Notes: generated by a model not told the origin, from the letters alone. DNA of 21,801 nucleotides from RGIG5057 sp964371585 (GCA_964371585.1 CAYJMD010000011.1:1-21801), one strand, 5' to 3'; numbered from the stretch's first letter, positions 13,788 to 21,787 are shown. A program made the numbers and translations.

Positions 13788-14198
13788 ATGAGTAGAGTTT
13801 TAGGAATAGATTATGGAGATGTACGAGTTGGAATAGCTATAAGTGATGAACTTAGAATGATTGCAACTGGTCTTGAAAATCTAGTTATAAATGGCAGTGA
13901 TAAAAATTTTATATCTGGTATTAGAAAATTAATAGCCGAGTATAAAGTTGAAGAAGTTGTAATTGGTTATCCTAAAAATATGAATGGTACAATGTCTGAG
14001 AAGACTGAGAAAGTGGAATCTTTAATACCTAAGCTAGAAAGTTTAGGTGTTACTGTTCATAAAGTGGATGAAAGACTTACAACTGTTAGTAGTTATAAGA
14101 CTATGAAAGAACTTGGTATAAGTCAGAAAAAAAAGAATACTTATGCAGATAGATTAGCAGCAACTTACATATTAGAAAGTTTCTTAAATAGAAGATAA
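13788..14198 (+). CDS. ruvX: YqgF/RuvX-type RNase H-fold nuclease
   Basis: RuvX/YqgF is an RNase H-fold enzyme implicated in 16S rRNA 5' processing and in Holliday junction resolution. The 136-residue product has all signatures: GIDYGDVRVGIAISD (catalytic Asp in strand 1), VVIGYPKNMNGT, VDERLTT, and a final Asp in YADRLAATYILESFL. Length is normal. The start is ATG 13788, two bases after the ireB stop. There is no strong ribosome site of its own (TATAGGTTAATC), so it is probably coupled to ireB. In most relatives ruvX is followed by yrzB and mltG. Here the next gene is a pseudopilin-like one with an intact ribosome site, so the operon is rearranged. Confidence 0.95.
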   Translation: MSRVLGIDYGDVRVGIAISDELRMIATGLENLVINGSDKNFISGIRKLIAEYKVEEVVIGYPKNMNGTMSEKTEKVESLIPKLESLGVTVHKVDERLTTVSSYKTMKELGISQKKKNTYADRLAATYILESFLNRR

Positions 14199-14219
14199 AT
14201 TTATATACGGAGGATGAAT

Positions 14220-14594
14220 ATGAAATTCAAAAGAGGTGTGAGTGTTGTTACTCTTATCATCACAATGGTAATTATGTTGATTCTTTCTGGAGCGGTGATA
14301 CTTGCTACTATTGAGAATAACCCTATTAATAACACATATGATTCAATTGATTTAGTTATGAAAAGAAATCTACTTGAAGCTTCTGAAAGAATGGAAACGG
14401 ATAATATTGTAAATAAAGAGTTAAACATTCCAGTTAAAGTAATTACTATCGAAAGTTTAGCTGAGCTTATTAATACTGATCCTTTAGATATAACTAGTCA
14501 AGGGTATAGTATTAATAATACCAATCAGTTAATTATTACAAATCAAGATGGTACAATTGAAGTGTTATACACATATATACATAGTGTGAATTAA
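14220..14594 (+). CDS. Pseudopilin-like single-pass membrane protein
   Basis: ATG 14220 is chosen over ATG 14214 because GGAGG (14209-14213) touches the latter but lies six bases from the former. The 124-residue product begins MKFKRGVSVVTLIITMV, a short basic leader ending in Gly followed by a long hydrophobic helix (7-30). This is the layout of type IV pilin-like precursors cut after Gly by a prepilin peptidase. The usual Glu at position +5 of the mature protein is Thr here, as in many clostridial pilin-like proteins starting G[IV]SLI. The rest (31-124) is polar, with no cysteine, rich in Asn, Ile and Thr, and ends in a beta-like stretch QLIITNQDGTIEVLYTYI. It is the last gene before a terminator. 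A signal-anchored protein unrelated to pilins remains possible. Confidence 0.65.
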   Translation: MKFKRGVSVVTLIITMVIMLILSGAVILATIENNPINNTYDSIDLVMKRNLLEASERMETDNIVNKELNIPVKVITIESLAELINTDPLDITSQGYSINNTNQLIITNQDGTIEVLYTYIHSVN

Positions 14595-14596
14595 TG

Positions 14597-14626
14597 AAAG
14601 ACTACATTTTTTAATGTAGTCTTTTT
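14597..14626 (+). terminator. Intrinsic terminator closing the operon; may also serve the minus-strand gene
   Basis: A perfect 12-bp stem (14597-14608 with 14613-14624) and a TTTT loop are followed by TTTTT on the plus strand. On the minus strand the same stem follows the stop at 14628 and is trailed by TTTCATT, so weak bidirectional use is possible. Confidence 0.88.
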
Positions 14627-14627
14627 C

Positions 14628-15110
14628 CTATTCAACATAAGTGTTTTCAAGTGGATCTATTTTCTTTATGCTTGTAACTTTAATAATAGGCATATTACCA
14701 TTATAGTCAGTTTTTTCTAAAACACCTATTATTTCAACCCATTGATTATCTTTTAAAATATCTGCATCATCACTTTTACATAAAATACCAGCAACACTTT
14801 CTAATGATTCTATAATCATATTTCTTCCACAAACAAAAATATCGTTATCAAAATCATCATTCCTATAAACAAAGCCCGTCAGACTAATAGTTTTACCAAT
14901 ATTACTATCTATGTTTTCATGTAATAGCTTAAGGTTTTCTACATAATTTTCAGTAGTTAAAACATAATCGTGTTTGCTACTAGAGTTAACTGTTGAAATT
15001 AATGAATTGTTACTAGAAAAGATATTTACTAATAATGCAATCGTTATAGAAATAACAATAATTACAGCAACTATTTTTTTGAAATTTACTTTTATATTAA
15101 ATACAAACAT
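14628..15110 (-). CDS. Membrane-anchored YcgQ/DUF1980-like protein
   Basis: The minus-strand gene encodes 160 residues: one membrane helix near the N-terminus (about 10-32, KIVAVIIVISITIALLVNIF), a Ser/Asn-rich spacer, then a domain from about 55 that resembles the C-terminal, OB-like part of YcgQ (DUF1980). The recognisable run is ENYVENLKLLHENID, GKTISLTGFVYR, DIFVCGRNMI, AGILCKSDD, WVEIIGVLEK and IIKVTSIKKIDPLENTYVE. YcgQ proteins normally have two helices and are encoded beside a YcgR (DUF318) permease; no such permease lies in this window. Two conserved-looking Cys (in FVCG and ILCK) could bind metal. The start is fixed by GAGGTGA (15115-15121 on the complement) just before the ATG. It runs convergently against the pseudopilin-like gene and divergently from secA. 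Function is unknown. Confidence 0.75.
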   Translation of the reverse strand: MFVFNIKVNFKKIVAVIIVISITIALLVNIFSSNNSLISTVNSSSKHDYVLTTENYVENLKLLHENIDSNIGKTISLTGFVYRNDDFDNDIFVCGRNMIIESLESVAGILCKSDDADILKDNQWVEIIGVLEKTDYNGNMPIIKVTSIKKIDPLENTYVE

Positions 15111-15245
15111 ACTTCACCTCAATGTATCTTTAAGACATATTATGCAGGCAATTAAATATATAGAATAAAACTTTAATAAATACTGCTAAAATAAAAAAAT
15201 ATACTTAATTATTTTTGTATAACTATTTAAAAATGATGTAAACTA

Positions 15246-15254
15246 TGATATAAT
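15246..15254 (+). promoter_or_regulatory. Extended -10 promoter of secA
   Basis: TGATATAAT (15246-15254) is a full extended -10 element. The -35 position at 17-bp spacing (15226-15231, TTTAAA) is poor, which is typical when TGn is present. AAGGAG (15269-15274) and ATG 15280 follow. The rest of 15122-15245 shows no other clear signal; a minus-strand promoter must lie there but I cannot place it. Confidence 0.65.
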
Positions 15255-15279
15255 ATACGATGTAATATAAGGAGTGATT

Positions 15280-18066
15280 ATGGGCTTATTAGAAAAAATA
15301 TTTGGGAAATATTCCGATAAAGAAATTAAAAAAATAAATCCTTTAGTTGATAGTATTTTAGGTTTAGCAGAAGATATGAAGAAATTAACTGATGAGGAAC
15401 TAAAAAATAAAACTAATGAATTTAGAGATAGATATAAAAATGGTGAAACTTTAGAATCTATGCTAGTAGAAGCTTACGCTGTAGTATCTGAAGCTAGTAG
15501 TAGAGTTTTAAATATGAGACCATTTAGAGTTCAGCTTATTGGTGGTATAATTCTGCACCAAGGTAGAATAGCTGAGATGAAAACTGGTGAAGGTAAAACT
15601 TTAGTTGCAACTTTACCTATATATTTAAATGCAATTACAGGGAAAGGTGTTCATTTAATTACGGTTAATGATTACCTAGCTAAAACACAAAGTTTATTCA
15701 TGGGTAAACTATATAAATTCTTAGGTCTTAGTGTAGGACTTGTTGTTGCAGGTATGAATCATGCACAGAAAAAAGAAGCATATGCAGCAGATATAACGTA
15801 CGGAACTAACAATGAATTTGGATTTGATTATCTAAGAGATAATATGGCTCCAGCTTTAGAAAATATGGTGCAAAGGGATTTAAATTTTGCTATAATAGAT
15901 GAAATTGATAGCATATTAATAGATGAGGCTAGAACTCCTCTTATAATCTCTGGCAGTGTTAATAAAAAAAGTGACATATATGAAAAAGCAAACTCTTTTG
16001 CTAAAACTTTAAAAGCTAGAGTAATTATAGAAAAAAATGAAAAAGAATTTGATGAAGAAGATGATAAATATGACTATATTATAGATTTAAAAGCTAAGTC
16101 ATCAGCACTTACTGAAACGGGTATTAAAAAAGCTGAAAGTTACTTTAATATTGAAGATTTATCAGATGCTAGTAATCTTGCAATTTCGCATCATATAAAT
16201 CAAGCTATTAGAGCTTATGGACTTATGCATAAAGATAAGCAATACATAGTTCAAGATGGAACTGTTGTAATAGTTGATGAATTTACAGGAAGATTAATGA
16301 ATGGTAGAAGATATAGTGATGGACTTCACCAAGCTATTGAAGCTAAAGAAGGTGTTAAAATAGCTTCTGAATCACAAACTCTTGCTACAATAACATTTCA
16401 AAATTATTTTAGACTATATGGCAAGCTTGCTGGTATGACTGGTACAGCTAAAACAGAAGAAAATGAGTTTAAAGGAATATATAAATTAGATATAGTTGAA
16501 ATTCCAACTAATAACCCTATAAAAAGACAAGATTTAAATGATAGTATATATCAAACAGAAAATGCTAAGTTCAGAGCTATTATTAAAGATATAAAAGAGT
16601 CATATGAAGTTGGTCAACCAGTACTAGTAGGTACTTCAACAATTGACAAATCAGAAAAATTAAGTATGATGCTTAAAAAAGAAAAAATACCACATCAAGT
16701 GCTTAATGCTAAGTATCATGAACAAGAAGCTGAAATTATAGCTCAAGCAGGTCATTTTAAAGCAGTAACAATTGCAACTAATATGGCAGGTAGAGGAACA
16801 GATATAATGTTAGGTGGTAACTTGGAATTTAAAGTTCGTATGGATCTTACTAAACTTGGATATTCTAAAGAAGTAATTGAAATGGCAATGACTCCTATAC
16901 ATTATGATATTGAAGAAGTAAATGAAGCTAAAAAACATATCCCAGATTTAGAAAAGAAATATAAAACTGAAATAGAAGAATCTAAAAGAAAAGTTATAGA
17001 AGCTGGTGGACTTAAAATCATAGGTAGTCAGCGTCATGAATCAAGAAGAATAGATAATCAGCTTAGAGGACGTTCTGGTAGACAAGGGGATGTAGGTAGT
17101 TCAAAATTTTATCTTTCGTTTGAAGATGATCTTTTAAAACTATTTGCTTCAGATAGAATAACAGCTATAGCTGGAGCTATGGGACTTGAAGAAGATACAC
17201 CAATAGAACTTCCTATTTTAACAGCTACAATTGAAAATGCTCAAAAGAAAATAGAAGGCATAAATTATACTATGAGAAAAAATGTACTTGAGTATGATGA
17301 TGTAATGAATGCTCAAAGAGAGATAATATACAAACAGCGTAGAGAAGTTTTAAAATCTGAGAGTACTGAAGATTTTATACTAGGTATGACTAAATCTAAA
17401 ATAAATGAGATAGTAGAGTTACATATAGGCCCAGCTGAAAATATTGATGATGTTGATATTTTCGGAATTAATACACTACTTAATGATGTATTTAAAATTG
17501 AAGATATTTTAGCTAAAGAAGATATATCATCGTTAGATGAAGAGATTATATCTGAATCAATATATAATAAAGTTAAAGATAGTTATATGTCTAAAAAGAA
17601 GAGAATAATAAACGGAAAAGAAGATGTTAAATCTGTTATAAATAAAGTAGAAAAAAGATTTATACTACGTGTTGTAGATGAAAAATGGATGGATCATATA
17701 GACAATATATCAGGATTAAAAGATGGTATATCACTTAGAGCTTATGGTCAAACAAATCCTTTAGAAGCATATAAAATGGAAAGTTTTAAACTATTTGATG
17801 AAATGAATTATTCAATTAAAGAAGATAGTTTAAAAGCAGTATATAGTATTAAAGAAAAAACTACTGAATCAACAAATGTTGATATAAAAATCACTAATAT
17901 GGATTTAAGCAGTGGAAATCCTAAAGTAACAAATGTAACAACAAATGCTCCTAAAGGTCCAGTTAAAAAAGAACCTGTAAGAGTAGAAAAAAAATTAGGA
18001 AGAAATGATCCATGTCACTGTGGAAGCGGAAAAAAATATAAACATTGTCATGGAAAAGATGAATAG
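15280..18066 (+). CDS. secA: Preprotein translocase ATPase SecA
   Basis: SecA is the peripheral motor that drives unfolded preproteins through SecYEG. The 928-residue protein is full length. Visible parts: MGLLEKIFGKYSDKEIKK amphipathic N-terminus; Walker A TGEGKT (102-107); ITVNDYLA; Walker B DEIDSILIDEARTPLIISG (from 207); QDGTVVIVDEFTGRLM; GMTGTAKTEENEF; VLVGTSTIDKSE; NMAGRGTDIMLGGN; the arginine finger region QLRGRSGRQGD; the helical scaffold and wing; and the C-terminal zinc-binding tail C912-H913-C914 ... C923-H924 preceded by LGRNDP. ATG 15280 is chosen because AAGGAG (15269-15274) is five bases upstream; an in-frame GTG at 15274 is inside that site. It stands alone on its own extended -10 promoter. 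Nothing is missing. Confidence 0.97.
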   Translation: MGLLEKIFGKYSDKEIKKINPLVDSILGLAEDMKKLTDEELKNKTNEFRDRYKNGETLESMLVEAYAVVSEASSRVLNMRPFRVQLIGGIILHQGRIAEMKTGEGKTLVATLPIYLNAITGKGVHLITVNDYLAKTQSLFMGKLYKFLGLSVGLVVAGMNHAQKKEAYAADITYGTNNEFGFDYLRDNMAPALENMVQRDLNFAIIDEIDSILIDEARTPLIISGSVNKKSDIYEKANSFAKTLKARVIIEKNEKEFDEEDDKYDYIIDLKAKSSALTETGIKKAESYFNIEDLSDASNLAISHHINQAIRAYGLMHKDKQYIVQDGTVVIVDEFTGRLMNGRRYSDGLHQAIEAKEGVKIASESQTLATITFQNYFRLYGKLAGMTGTAKTEENEFKGIYKLDIVEIPTNNPIKRQDLNDSIYQTENAKFRAIIKDIKESYEVGQPVLVGTSTIDKSEKLSMMLKKEKIPHQVLNAKYHEQEAEIIAQAGHFKAVTIATNMAGRGTDIMLGGNLEFKVRMDLTKLGYSKEVIEMAMTPIHYDIEEVNEAKKHIPDLEKKYKTEIEESKRKVIEAGGLKIIGSQRHESRRIDNQLRGRSGRQGDVGSSKFYLSFEDDLLKLFASDRITAIAGAMGLEEDTPIELPILTATIENAQKKIEGINYTMRKNVLEYDDVMNAQREIIYKQRREVLKSESTEDFILGMTKSKINEIVELHIGPAENIDDVDIFGINTLLNDVFKIEDILAKEDISSLDEEIISESIYNKVKDSYMSKKKRIINGKEDVKSVINKVEKRFILRVVDEKWMDHIDNISGLKDGISLRAYGQTNPLEAYKMESFKLFDEMNYSIKEDSLKAVYSIKEKTTESTNVDIKITNMDLSSGNPKVTNVTTNAPKGPVKKEPVRVEKKLGRNDPCHCGSGKKYKHCHGKDE

Positions 18067-18087
18067 ATTACAATAAAAATTTATTAA

Positions 18088-18127
18088 GGCATAATTAAGT
18101 AATATTACTATTTAATTATGCCATAAT
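18088..18127 (+). promoter_or_regulatory. Inverted repeat overlapping a possible extended -10 upstream of pflB
   Basis: GGCATAATTAA (18088-18098) is perfectly inverted as TTAATTATGCC (18112-18122), and the 13-base interior is itself near-palindromic (GTAAT ATTAC). No T tract follows, so it is not a standard terminator. The right arm overlaps TGC-CATAAT (18119-18127), a possible extended -10. It could therefore be an operator, or a 5' hairpin if transcription begins upstream. A factor cannot be named. Confidence 0.5.
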
Positions 18128-18150
18128 ATACCTGAAAGGAATGAAAAATT

Positions 18151-20376
18151 ATGAACAAAGAATGGAATGAATTTAAAGAAGGAGAATGGACTAGTAAAGT
18201 TGATGTTAGAAACTTCATACAACTTAACTACACTCCTTATGAAGGAGACGATAGTTTCCTTGCAGATGCAACAGAAAAAACAACTAAATTATGGAGTAAA
18301 ATATCTGAATACATTAAAGAAGAAAATGCAAAAGGTGGAGTATTAGATGCAGAAACATCTATACCAGCATCTATAACTGCATATGGTAAAGCATATATTG
18401 ATGAAGATTTAGAAATAATCGTAGGATTACAAACAGATAAGCCTTTAAAAAGAGGAATTATGCCAAATGGTGGTGTAAGAACTGTATATAAAGCGTTAGA
18501 AGAATATGGTTATCATTTAGATAAAACTGTAGAAGATACATTTATGAAATACAGAAAAACTCATAATCAAGGAGTTTTTGATAGTTATACTCCAGCAATA
18601 AGAAAAGCTAGAAAAACAGGTATTATAACTGGTCTTCCTGATGCATATGGTAGAGGAAGAATAATCGGTGACTACAGAAGAGTTGCTCTTTACGGTATAG
18701 ACTTCTTAGTAAATGCTAAAGCTGAAGAGAAAAAATTAACTGATGATTTAATGATGACTGAAGATGTTATTATGAAAAGAGAAGAACTTACAGAACAAAT
18801 GAACAGCTTATTAGAACTTAAAGAAATGGCTGCAAGCTATGGATTTGATATTTCTAAACCAGCTGCAAATGCTAAAGAAGCTATTCAATGGACATATTTT
18901 GCATACTTAGGAGCAATAAAAGAACAAGATGGTGCTGCTATGAGTATTGGTAGAACTTCAACATTCTTAGATATATTCATTGAAAGAGATTTAAAAAATG
19001 GTGTTATTGATGAAAAAACAGCTCAAGAATACATGGATCAATATGTAATGAAACTTAGAATTGTTAGATTCCTAAGAACAAAAGCATATTCTGATCTTTT
19101 TGCAGGAGATCCTAACTGGGTAACTGAATGTGTTGGTGGTATGAGTGATGATGGAAGAACTTTAGTTACTAAAAATGCTTTTAGAACATTACATACATTA
19201 GTAAATTTAGGGCCAGCTCCAGAACCAAACTTAACTGTATTATGGTCAAATAATTTACCACAAGGATTTAAAGACTTTACAGCAAAAATATCTATTGAAA
19301 CATCTTCAATACAATATGAAAATGATGATTTAATGAGACCTCATTATTCAGATGATTATTCTATTGCTTGTTGTGTTTCTCCAATGAAAACTGGTAAACA
19401 AATGCAATACTTTGGTGCAAGATGTAATATTGCTAAAGCATTATTATACGCATTAAATGATGGTAAAGATGAAAAATCTGGTGATCAAGTTGGACCGAAA
19501 ACAGGTGAAATAACTACTGAATACTTAGAGTATGATGATGTTATGAGTAAACTTGATGTAACTTTAGATTATGTTGCAAAAATATACATTGATGCTTTAA
19601 ATATAATTCATCACATGCATGATAAATATGCTTATGAAAAATTAGAAATGGCATTACATGATAGTGAAATACATAGAACAATGGCATGTGGTATAGCTGG
19701 ACTTAGTGTTATAACTGACTCTTTAAGTGCTATAAAATATGCTAAAGTAAAACCAATAAGAGATGAAAGAGGAATAATTACTGAATTTGAAACTGAAGGT
19801 AAATTCCCTTGCTTTGGTAATGATGATGATAGAGTTGATGGTATAGCTTTAGATATTCAAAAAATATTTATGGATAAACTAAGAAAATATCCTACATATA
19901 GAAATGCTGAACATACAATGTCAATATTAACTATTACATCAAATGTAGTTTATGGAGAAAAAACAGGTGCTACTCCAGATGGAAGAAAACTAGGAGAACC
20001 ATTTGCTCCAGGTGCTAACCCAATGTACCATAGAGAAAAATCAGGTGTTATATCTGCTCTTAACTCTGTTGCTAAACTTGATTACGAAGAAAGTAAAGAT
20101 GGTATATCATATACATTCCACTTTATGCCAAAAAGTTTAGGTGCTACTTTAGAAGAAAGAGTACAAAAACTAGTTGTATTACTAGATGGTTATTTTGAAA
20201 AAACAGGACAACATATCAATATAAATGTAATTGATAAAGAAGTATTATTAGATGCTATGGAAAATCCTGAAAAATACCCACAACTTACAATACGTGTATC
20301 AGGATATGCAGTTAACTTTATAAAATTATCTAGAAAACATCAATTAGATGTAATTTCAAGAACATTCCACGATTAG
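18151..20376 (+). CDS. pflB: Formate C-acetyltransferase (pyruvate formate-lyase)
   Basis: This glycyl-radical enzyme converts pyruvate and CoA to acetyl-CoA and formate in anaerobic fermentation. The 741 residues match the family (about 740-760). The active-site cysteine pair is C407-C408 in SIACCVSPM, and the radical glycine is G718 in RVSGYAVNFIKLS near the C-terminus. N-terminal blocks WNEFKEGEWTSKVDVRNFIQLNYTPYEGDDSFL, TGLPDAYGRGRIIGDYRRVALYG and MSIGRTSTFLDIF are diagnostic of true pyruvate formate-lyase rather than glycerol dehydratase or choline lyase relatives. The late block EKTGATPDGRKLGEPFAPGANP is also intact. GAAAGGAATG serves as ribosome site ahead of ATG 18151. The activase gene follows after 10 bp. 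Expression may be controlled at the inverted repeat just upstream. Confidence 0.98.
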   Translation: MNKEWNEFKEGEWTSKVDVRNFIQLNYTPYEGDDSFLADATEKTTKLWSKISEYIKEENAKGGVLDAETSIPASITAYGKAYIDEDLEIIVGLQTDKPLKRGIMPNGGVRTVYKALEEYGYHLDKTVEDTFMKYRKTHNQGVFDSYTPAIRKARKTGIITGLPDAYGRGRIIGDYRRVALYGIDFLVNAKAEEKKLTDDLMMTEDVIMKREELTEQMNSLLELKEMAASYGFDISKPAANAKEAIQWTYFAYLGAIKEQDGAAMSIGRTSTFLDIFIERDLKNGVIDEKTAQEYMDQYVMKLRIVRFLRTKAYSDLFAGDPNWVTECVGGMSDDGRTLVTKNAFRTLHTLVNLGPAPEPNLTVLWSNNLPQGFKDFTAKISIETSSIQYENDDLMRPHYSDDYSIACCVSPMKTGKQMQYFGARCNIAKALLYALNDGKDEKSGDQVGPKTGEITTEYLEYDDVMSKLDVTLDYVAKIYIDALNIIHHMHDKYAYEKLEMALHDSEIHRTMACGIAGLSVITDSLSAIKYAKVKPIRDERGIITEFETEGKFPCFGNDDDRVDGIALDIQKIFMDKLRKYPTYRNAEHTMSILTITSNVVYGEKTGATPDGRKLGEPFAPGANPMYHREKSGVISALNSVAKLDYEESKDGISYTFHFMPKSLGATLEERVQKLVVLLDGYFEKTGQHININVIDKEVLLDAMENPEKYPQLTIRVSGYAVNFIKLSRKHQLDVISRTFHD

Positions 20377-20386
20377 GAGCTATATT

Positions 20387-21112
20387 ATGATCAATGATAG
20401 TAGTATGTATATACACTCTATCGATAGTCTAAGTATTGTAGATGGACCAGGAACAAGATTTGTTGTATTTACGCAAGGTTGTAACTTAAGATGCAAATTT
20501 TGTCATAATCCAGATACATGGAAAATGCATATTGGAGAAGAAGTAGAACTTACTGATTTATACAGAAAGATTCAAAATGCTAAATCGTTTTTTACGAAGC
20601 TAGGTGGTGGCGTAACCTTTACAGGTGGCGAGCCACTTATGCAACTTATTGCACTTACTAAAATTTGTAAAAAACTAAAAGAAGATAATATACATGTGAC
20701 TATTGATACAGCAGGTAATTTTAAAATAACAGATGATGTTAAAGAACTTTTAAAATATGTTGATTTAGTTATGCTTGATATTAAGCATATTAATGATGAT
20801 ATTCATAAAGATTTAACAGGTTTTTCAAATAAACAAATATTAGAATTTGCAAGATATTTATCTGAAAATAATATTAAAACAAGAATAAGAGTTGTATATA
20901 TGCCTACTATTACTGATTCTAGTGATGAAGATTTAGTTAAACTTAAACAGTTTATTTCTTCACTTAAAACACTAGAAAAAGTGGAAGTATTACCATATCA
21001 TACAATGGGTATAAAAAAATGGGAAGATTTACATATGAATTATGAACTATCTCATGTAAAAGTACCAACAGATGAAGAAACTAGTAAGTTACAAGAATAT
21101 TTATTAAAATAG
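20387..21112 (+). CDS. pflA: Pyruvate formate-lyase activating enzyme (radical SAM)
   Basis: PflA uses a [4Fe-4S] cluster and S-adenosylmethionine to place the glycyl radical on PflB. The 241-residue length is normal. The cluster motif is C32-NLR-C36-KF-C39. SAM-contact blocks follow: GGGVTFTGGEPLMQ, HVTIDTAGN, DLVMLDIKHIND and the C-terminal VEVLPYHTMGIKKWEDL. The start motif IHSIDSLSIVDGPGTRFVVFTQGC is the typical activase N-terminus. AGGAG overlaps the pflB stop and sits seven bases before ATG, so the pair forms one translational unit, closed by a terminator. Confidence 0.97.
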   Translation: MINDSSMYIHSIDSLSIVDGPGTRFVVFTQGCNLRCKFCHNPDTWKMHIGEEVELTDLYRKIQNAKSFFTKLGGGVTFTGGEPLMQLIALTKICKKLKEDNIHVTIDTAGNFKITDDVKELLKYVDLVMLDIKHINDDIHKDLTGFSNKQILEFARYLSENNIKTRIRVVYMPTITDSSDEDLVKLKQFISSLKTLEKVEVLPYHTMGIKKWEDLHMNYELSHVKVPTDEETSKLQEYLLK

Positions 21113-21118
21113 TAAATT

Positions 21119-21151
21119 AAGGCTATAATCACTTGATTACAGTCTTTTTTT
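21119..21151 (+). terminator. Intrinsic terminator after pflBA
   Basis: A 12-bp stem (21119-21130 with 21135-21146, one G.U and one A.C), loop ACTT, then seven T (21145-21151). Confidence 0.85.
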
Positions 21152-21182
21152 ATTATAAAATATAGAGTAAATTATTATGTAG

Positions 21183-21201
21183 AAAGGAGTATATAATGTA
21201 A
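21183..21201 (+). promoter_or_regulatory. Strong ribosome site followed by ATG-TAA in the folA leader
   Basis: AAAGGAG (21183-21189) is followed at six bases by ATG (21196-21198) and at once by TAA (21199-21201). The ATG is in the same frame as folA, 30 bp upstream of its start. It may be a start-stop element or the relic of an N-terminal extension closed by one substitution. The overlapping TATAAT (21192-21197) could instead be a -10 hexamer, though no -35 is evident. Confidence 0.5.
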
Positions 21202-21225
21202 ATTCACTTGCATTATATAAGAATT

Positions 21226-21735
21226 ATGAATTTAATAGTAGCAGTAGATGAAAAGTGGGCAATAAGTAAGGATAATAAATTACTAGTAAATATACCAGAA
21301 GATAAACAGTATTTTAGAGAAATGACAAAAGATAATATAGTTATCGTAGGGAAAAATACACTTGAATCTTTTCCAGATGGTAAACCTTTAGAAGATAGAG
21401 TAAACATAGTAGTAGCCTTAGAAAAACATTATATTAAAGAAGGTGTAGTTGTTGTACATAATTTAGAAGATGCCGTTAAAAAAGCTAAAGAATATGAAGA
21501 TAAAGATGTATATGTAATAGGTGGAAGCTCAATATTTAGACAATTTCTACCATATTGTAAAAAAGCATATATAACAAAGATATATAAAACTTTTGAAGAT
21601 GCAGATACTTTTATACCTAATTTGGATGAATTAGAAAATTGGGCTGAAATGTGTGAAAGTGTTAAAAAGGTACATGAAGGATTAGAATATACGTTTGTTA
21701 CATATGTGAATAAGAAATTAGAAAAGTTAGTGTAA
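21226..21735 (+). CDS. folA: Dihydrofolate reductase
   Basis: DHFR reduces dihydrofolate to tetrahydrofolate with NADPH. At 169 residues it is slightly above the usual 160. The N-terminus MNLIVAVDEKWAISKDNKLLVNIPEDKQYF contains the substrate loop and the active-site acidic residue (IPED). IVGKNTLESFPDGKPLEDRVNIVV supplies the NADPH-binding strand, VYVIGGSSIFRQFLPYC the glycine-rich turn, and AYITKIYKTFEDADTFIP the family C-terminal block. ATG 21226 is chosen because the typical DHFR N-terminus begins exactly there, although no Shine-Dalgarno site precedes it. TTG 21208 would add six residues without improving ribosome-site spacing. The nearest strong ribosome site serves an ATG-TAA 30 bp upstream, so translation may depend on reinitiation. 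thyA, its common partner, is not in the window; the organism's trmFO uses the same folate pool. Confidence 0.95.
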   Translation: MNLIVAVDEKWAISKDNKLLVNIPEDKQYFREMTKDNIVIVGKNTLESFPDGKPLEDRVNIVVALEKHYIKEGVVVVHNLEDAVKKAKEYEDKDVYVIGGSSIFRQFLPYCKKAYITKIYKTFEDADTFIPNLDELENWAEMCESVKKVHEGLEYTFVTYVNKKLEKLV

Positions 21736-21749
21736 TAGAGTAATAAATA

Positions 21750-21787
21750 AACTGCCATTATCAAATTGATAGTGACAGTTTTGTTTT
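21750..21787 (+). terminator. Intrinsic terminator after folA
   Basis: A 14-bp stem (21750-21763 with 21767-21780, one mismatch, one G.U), loop AAT, followed by TTTTGTTTT. Confidence 0.85.

Noticed and set aside
14974..15168. 64-codon plus-strand frame between the pilin-like gene and secA
   Set aside because: It overlaps antisense the start and ribosome site of the YcgQ-like gene and has no ribosome site of its own.
21429..21764. 111-codon minus-strand frame opposite folA
   Set aside because: Antisense to a clear DHFR gene and starting within the folA terminator; composition is typical of reverse-complement AT-rich coding DNA.
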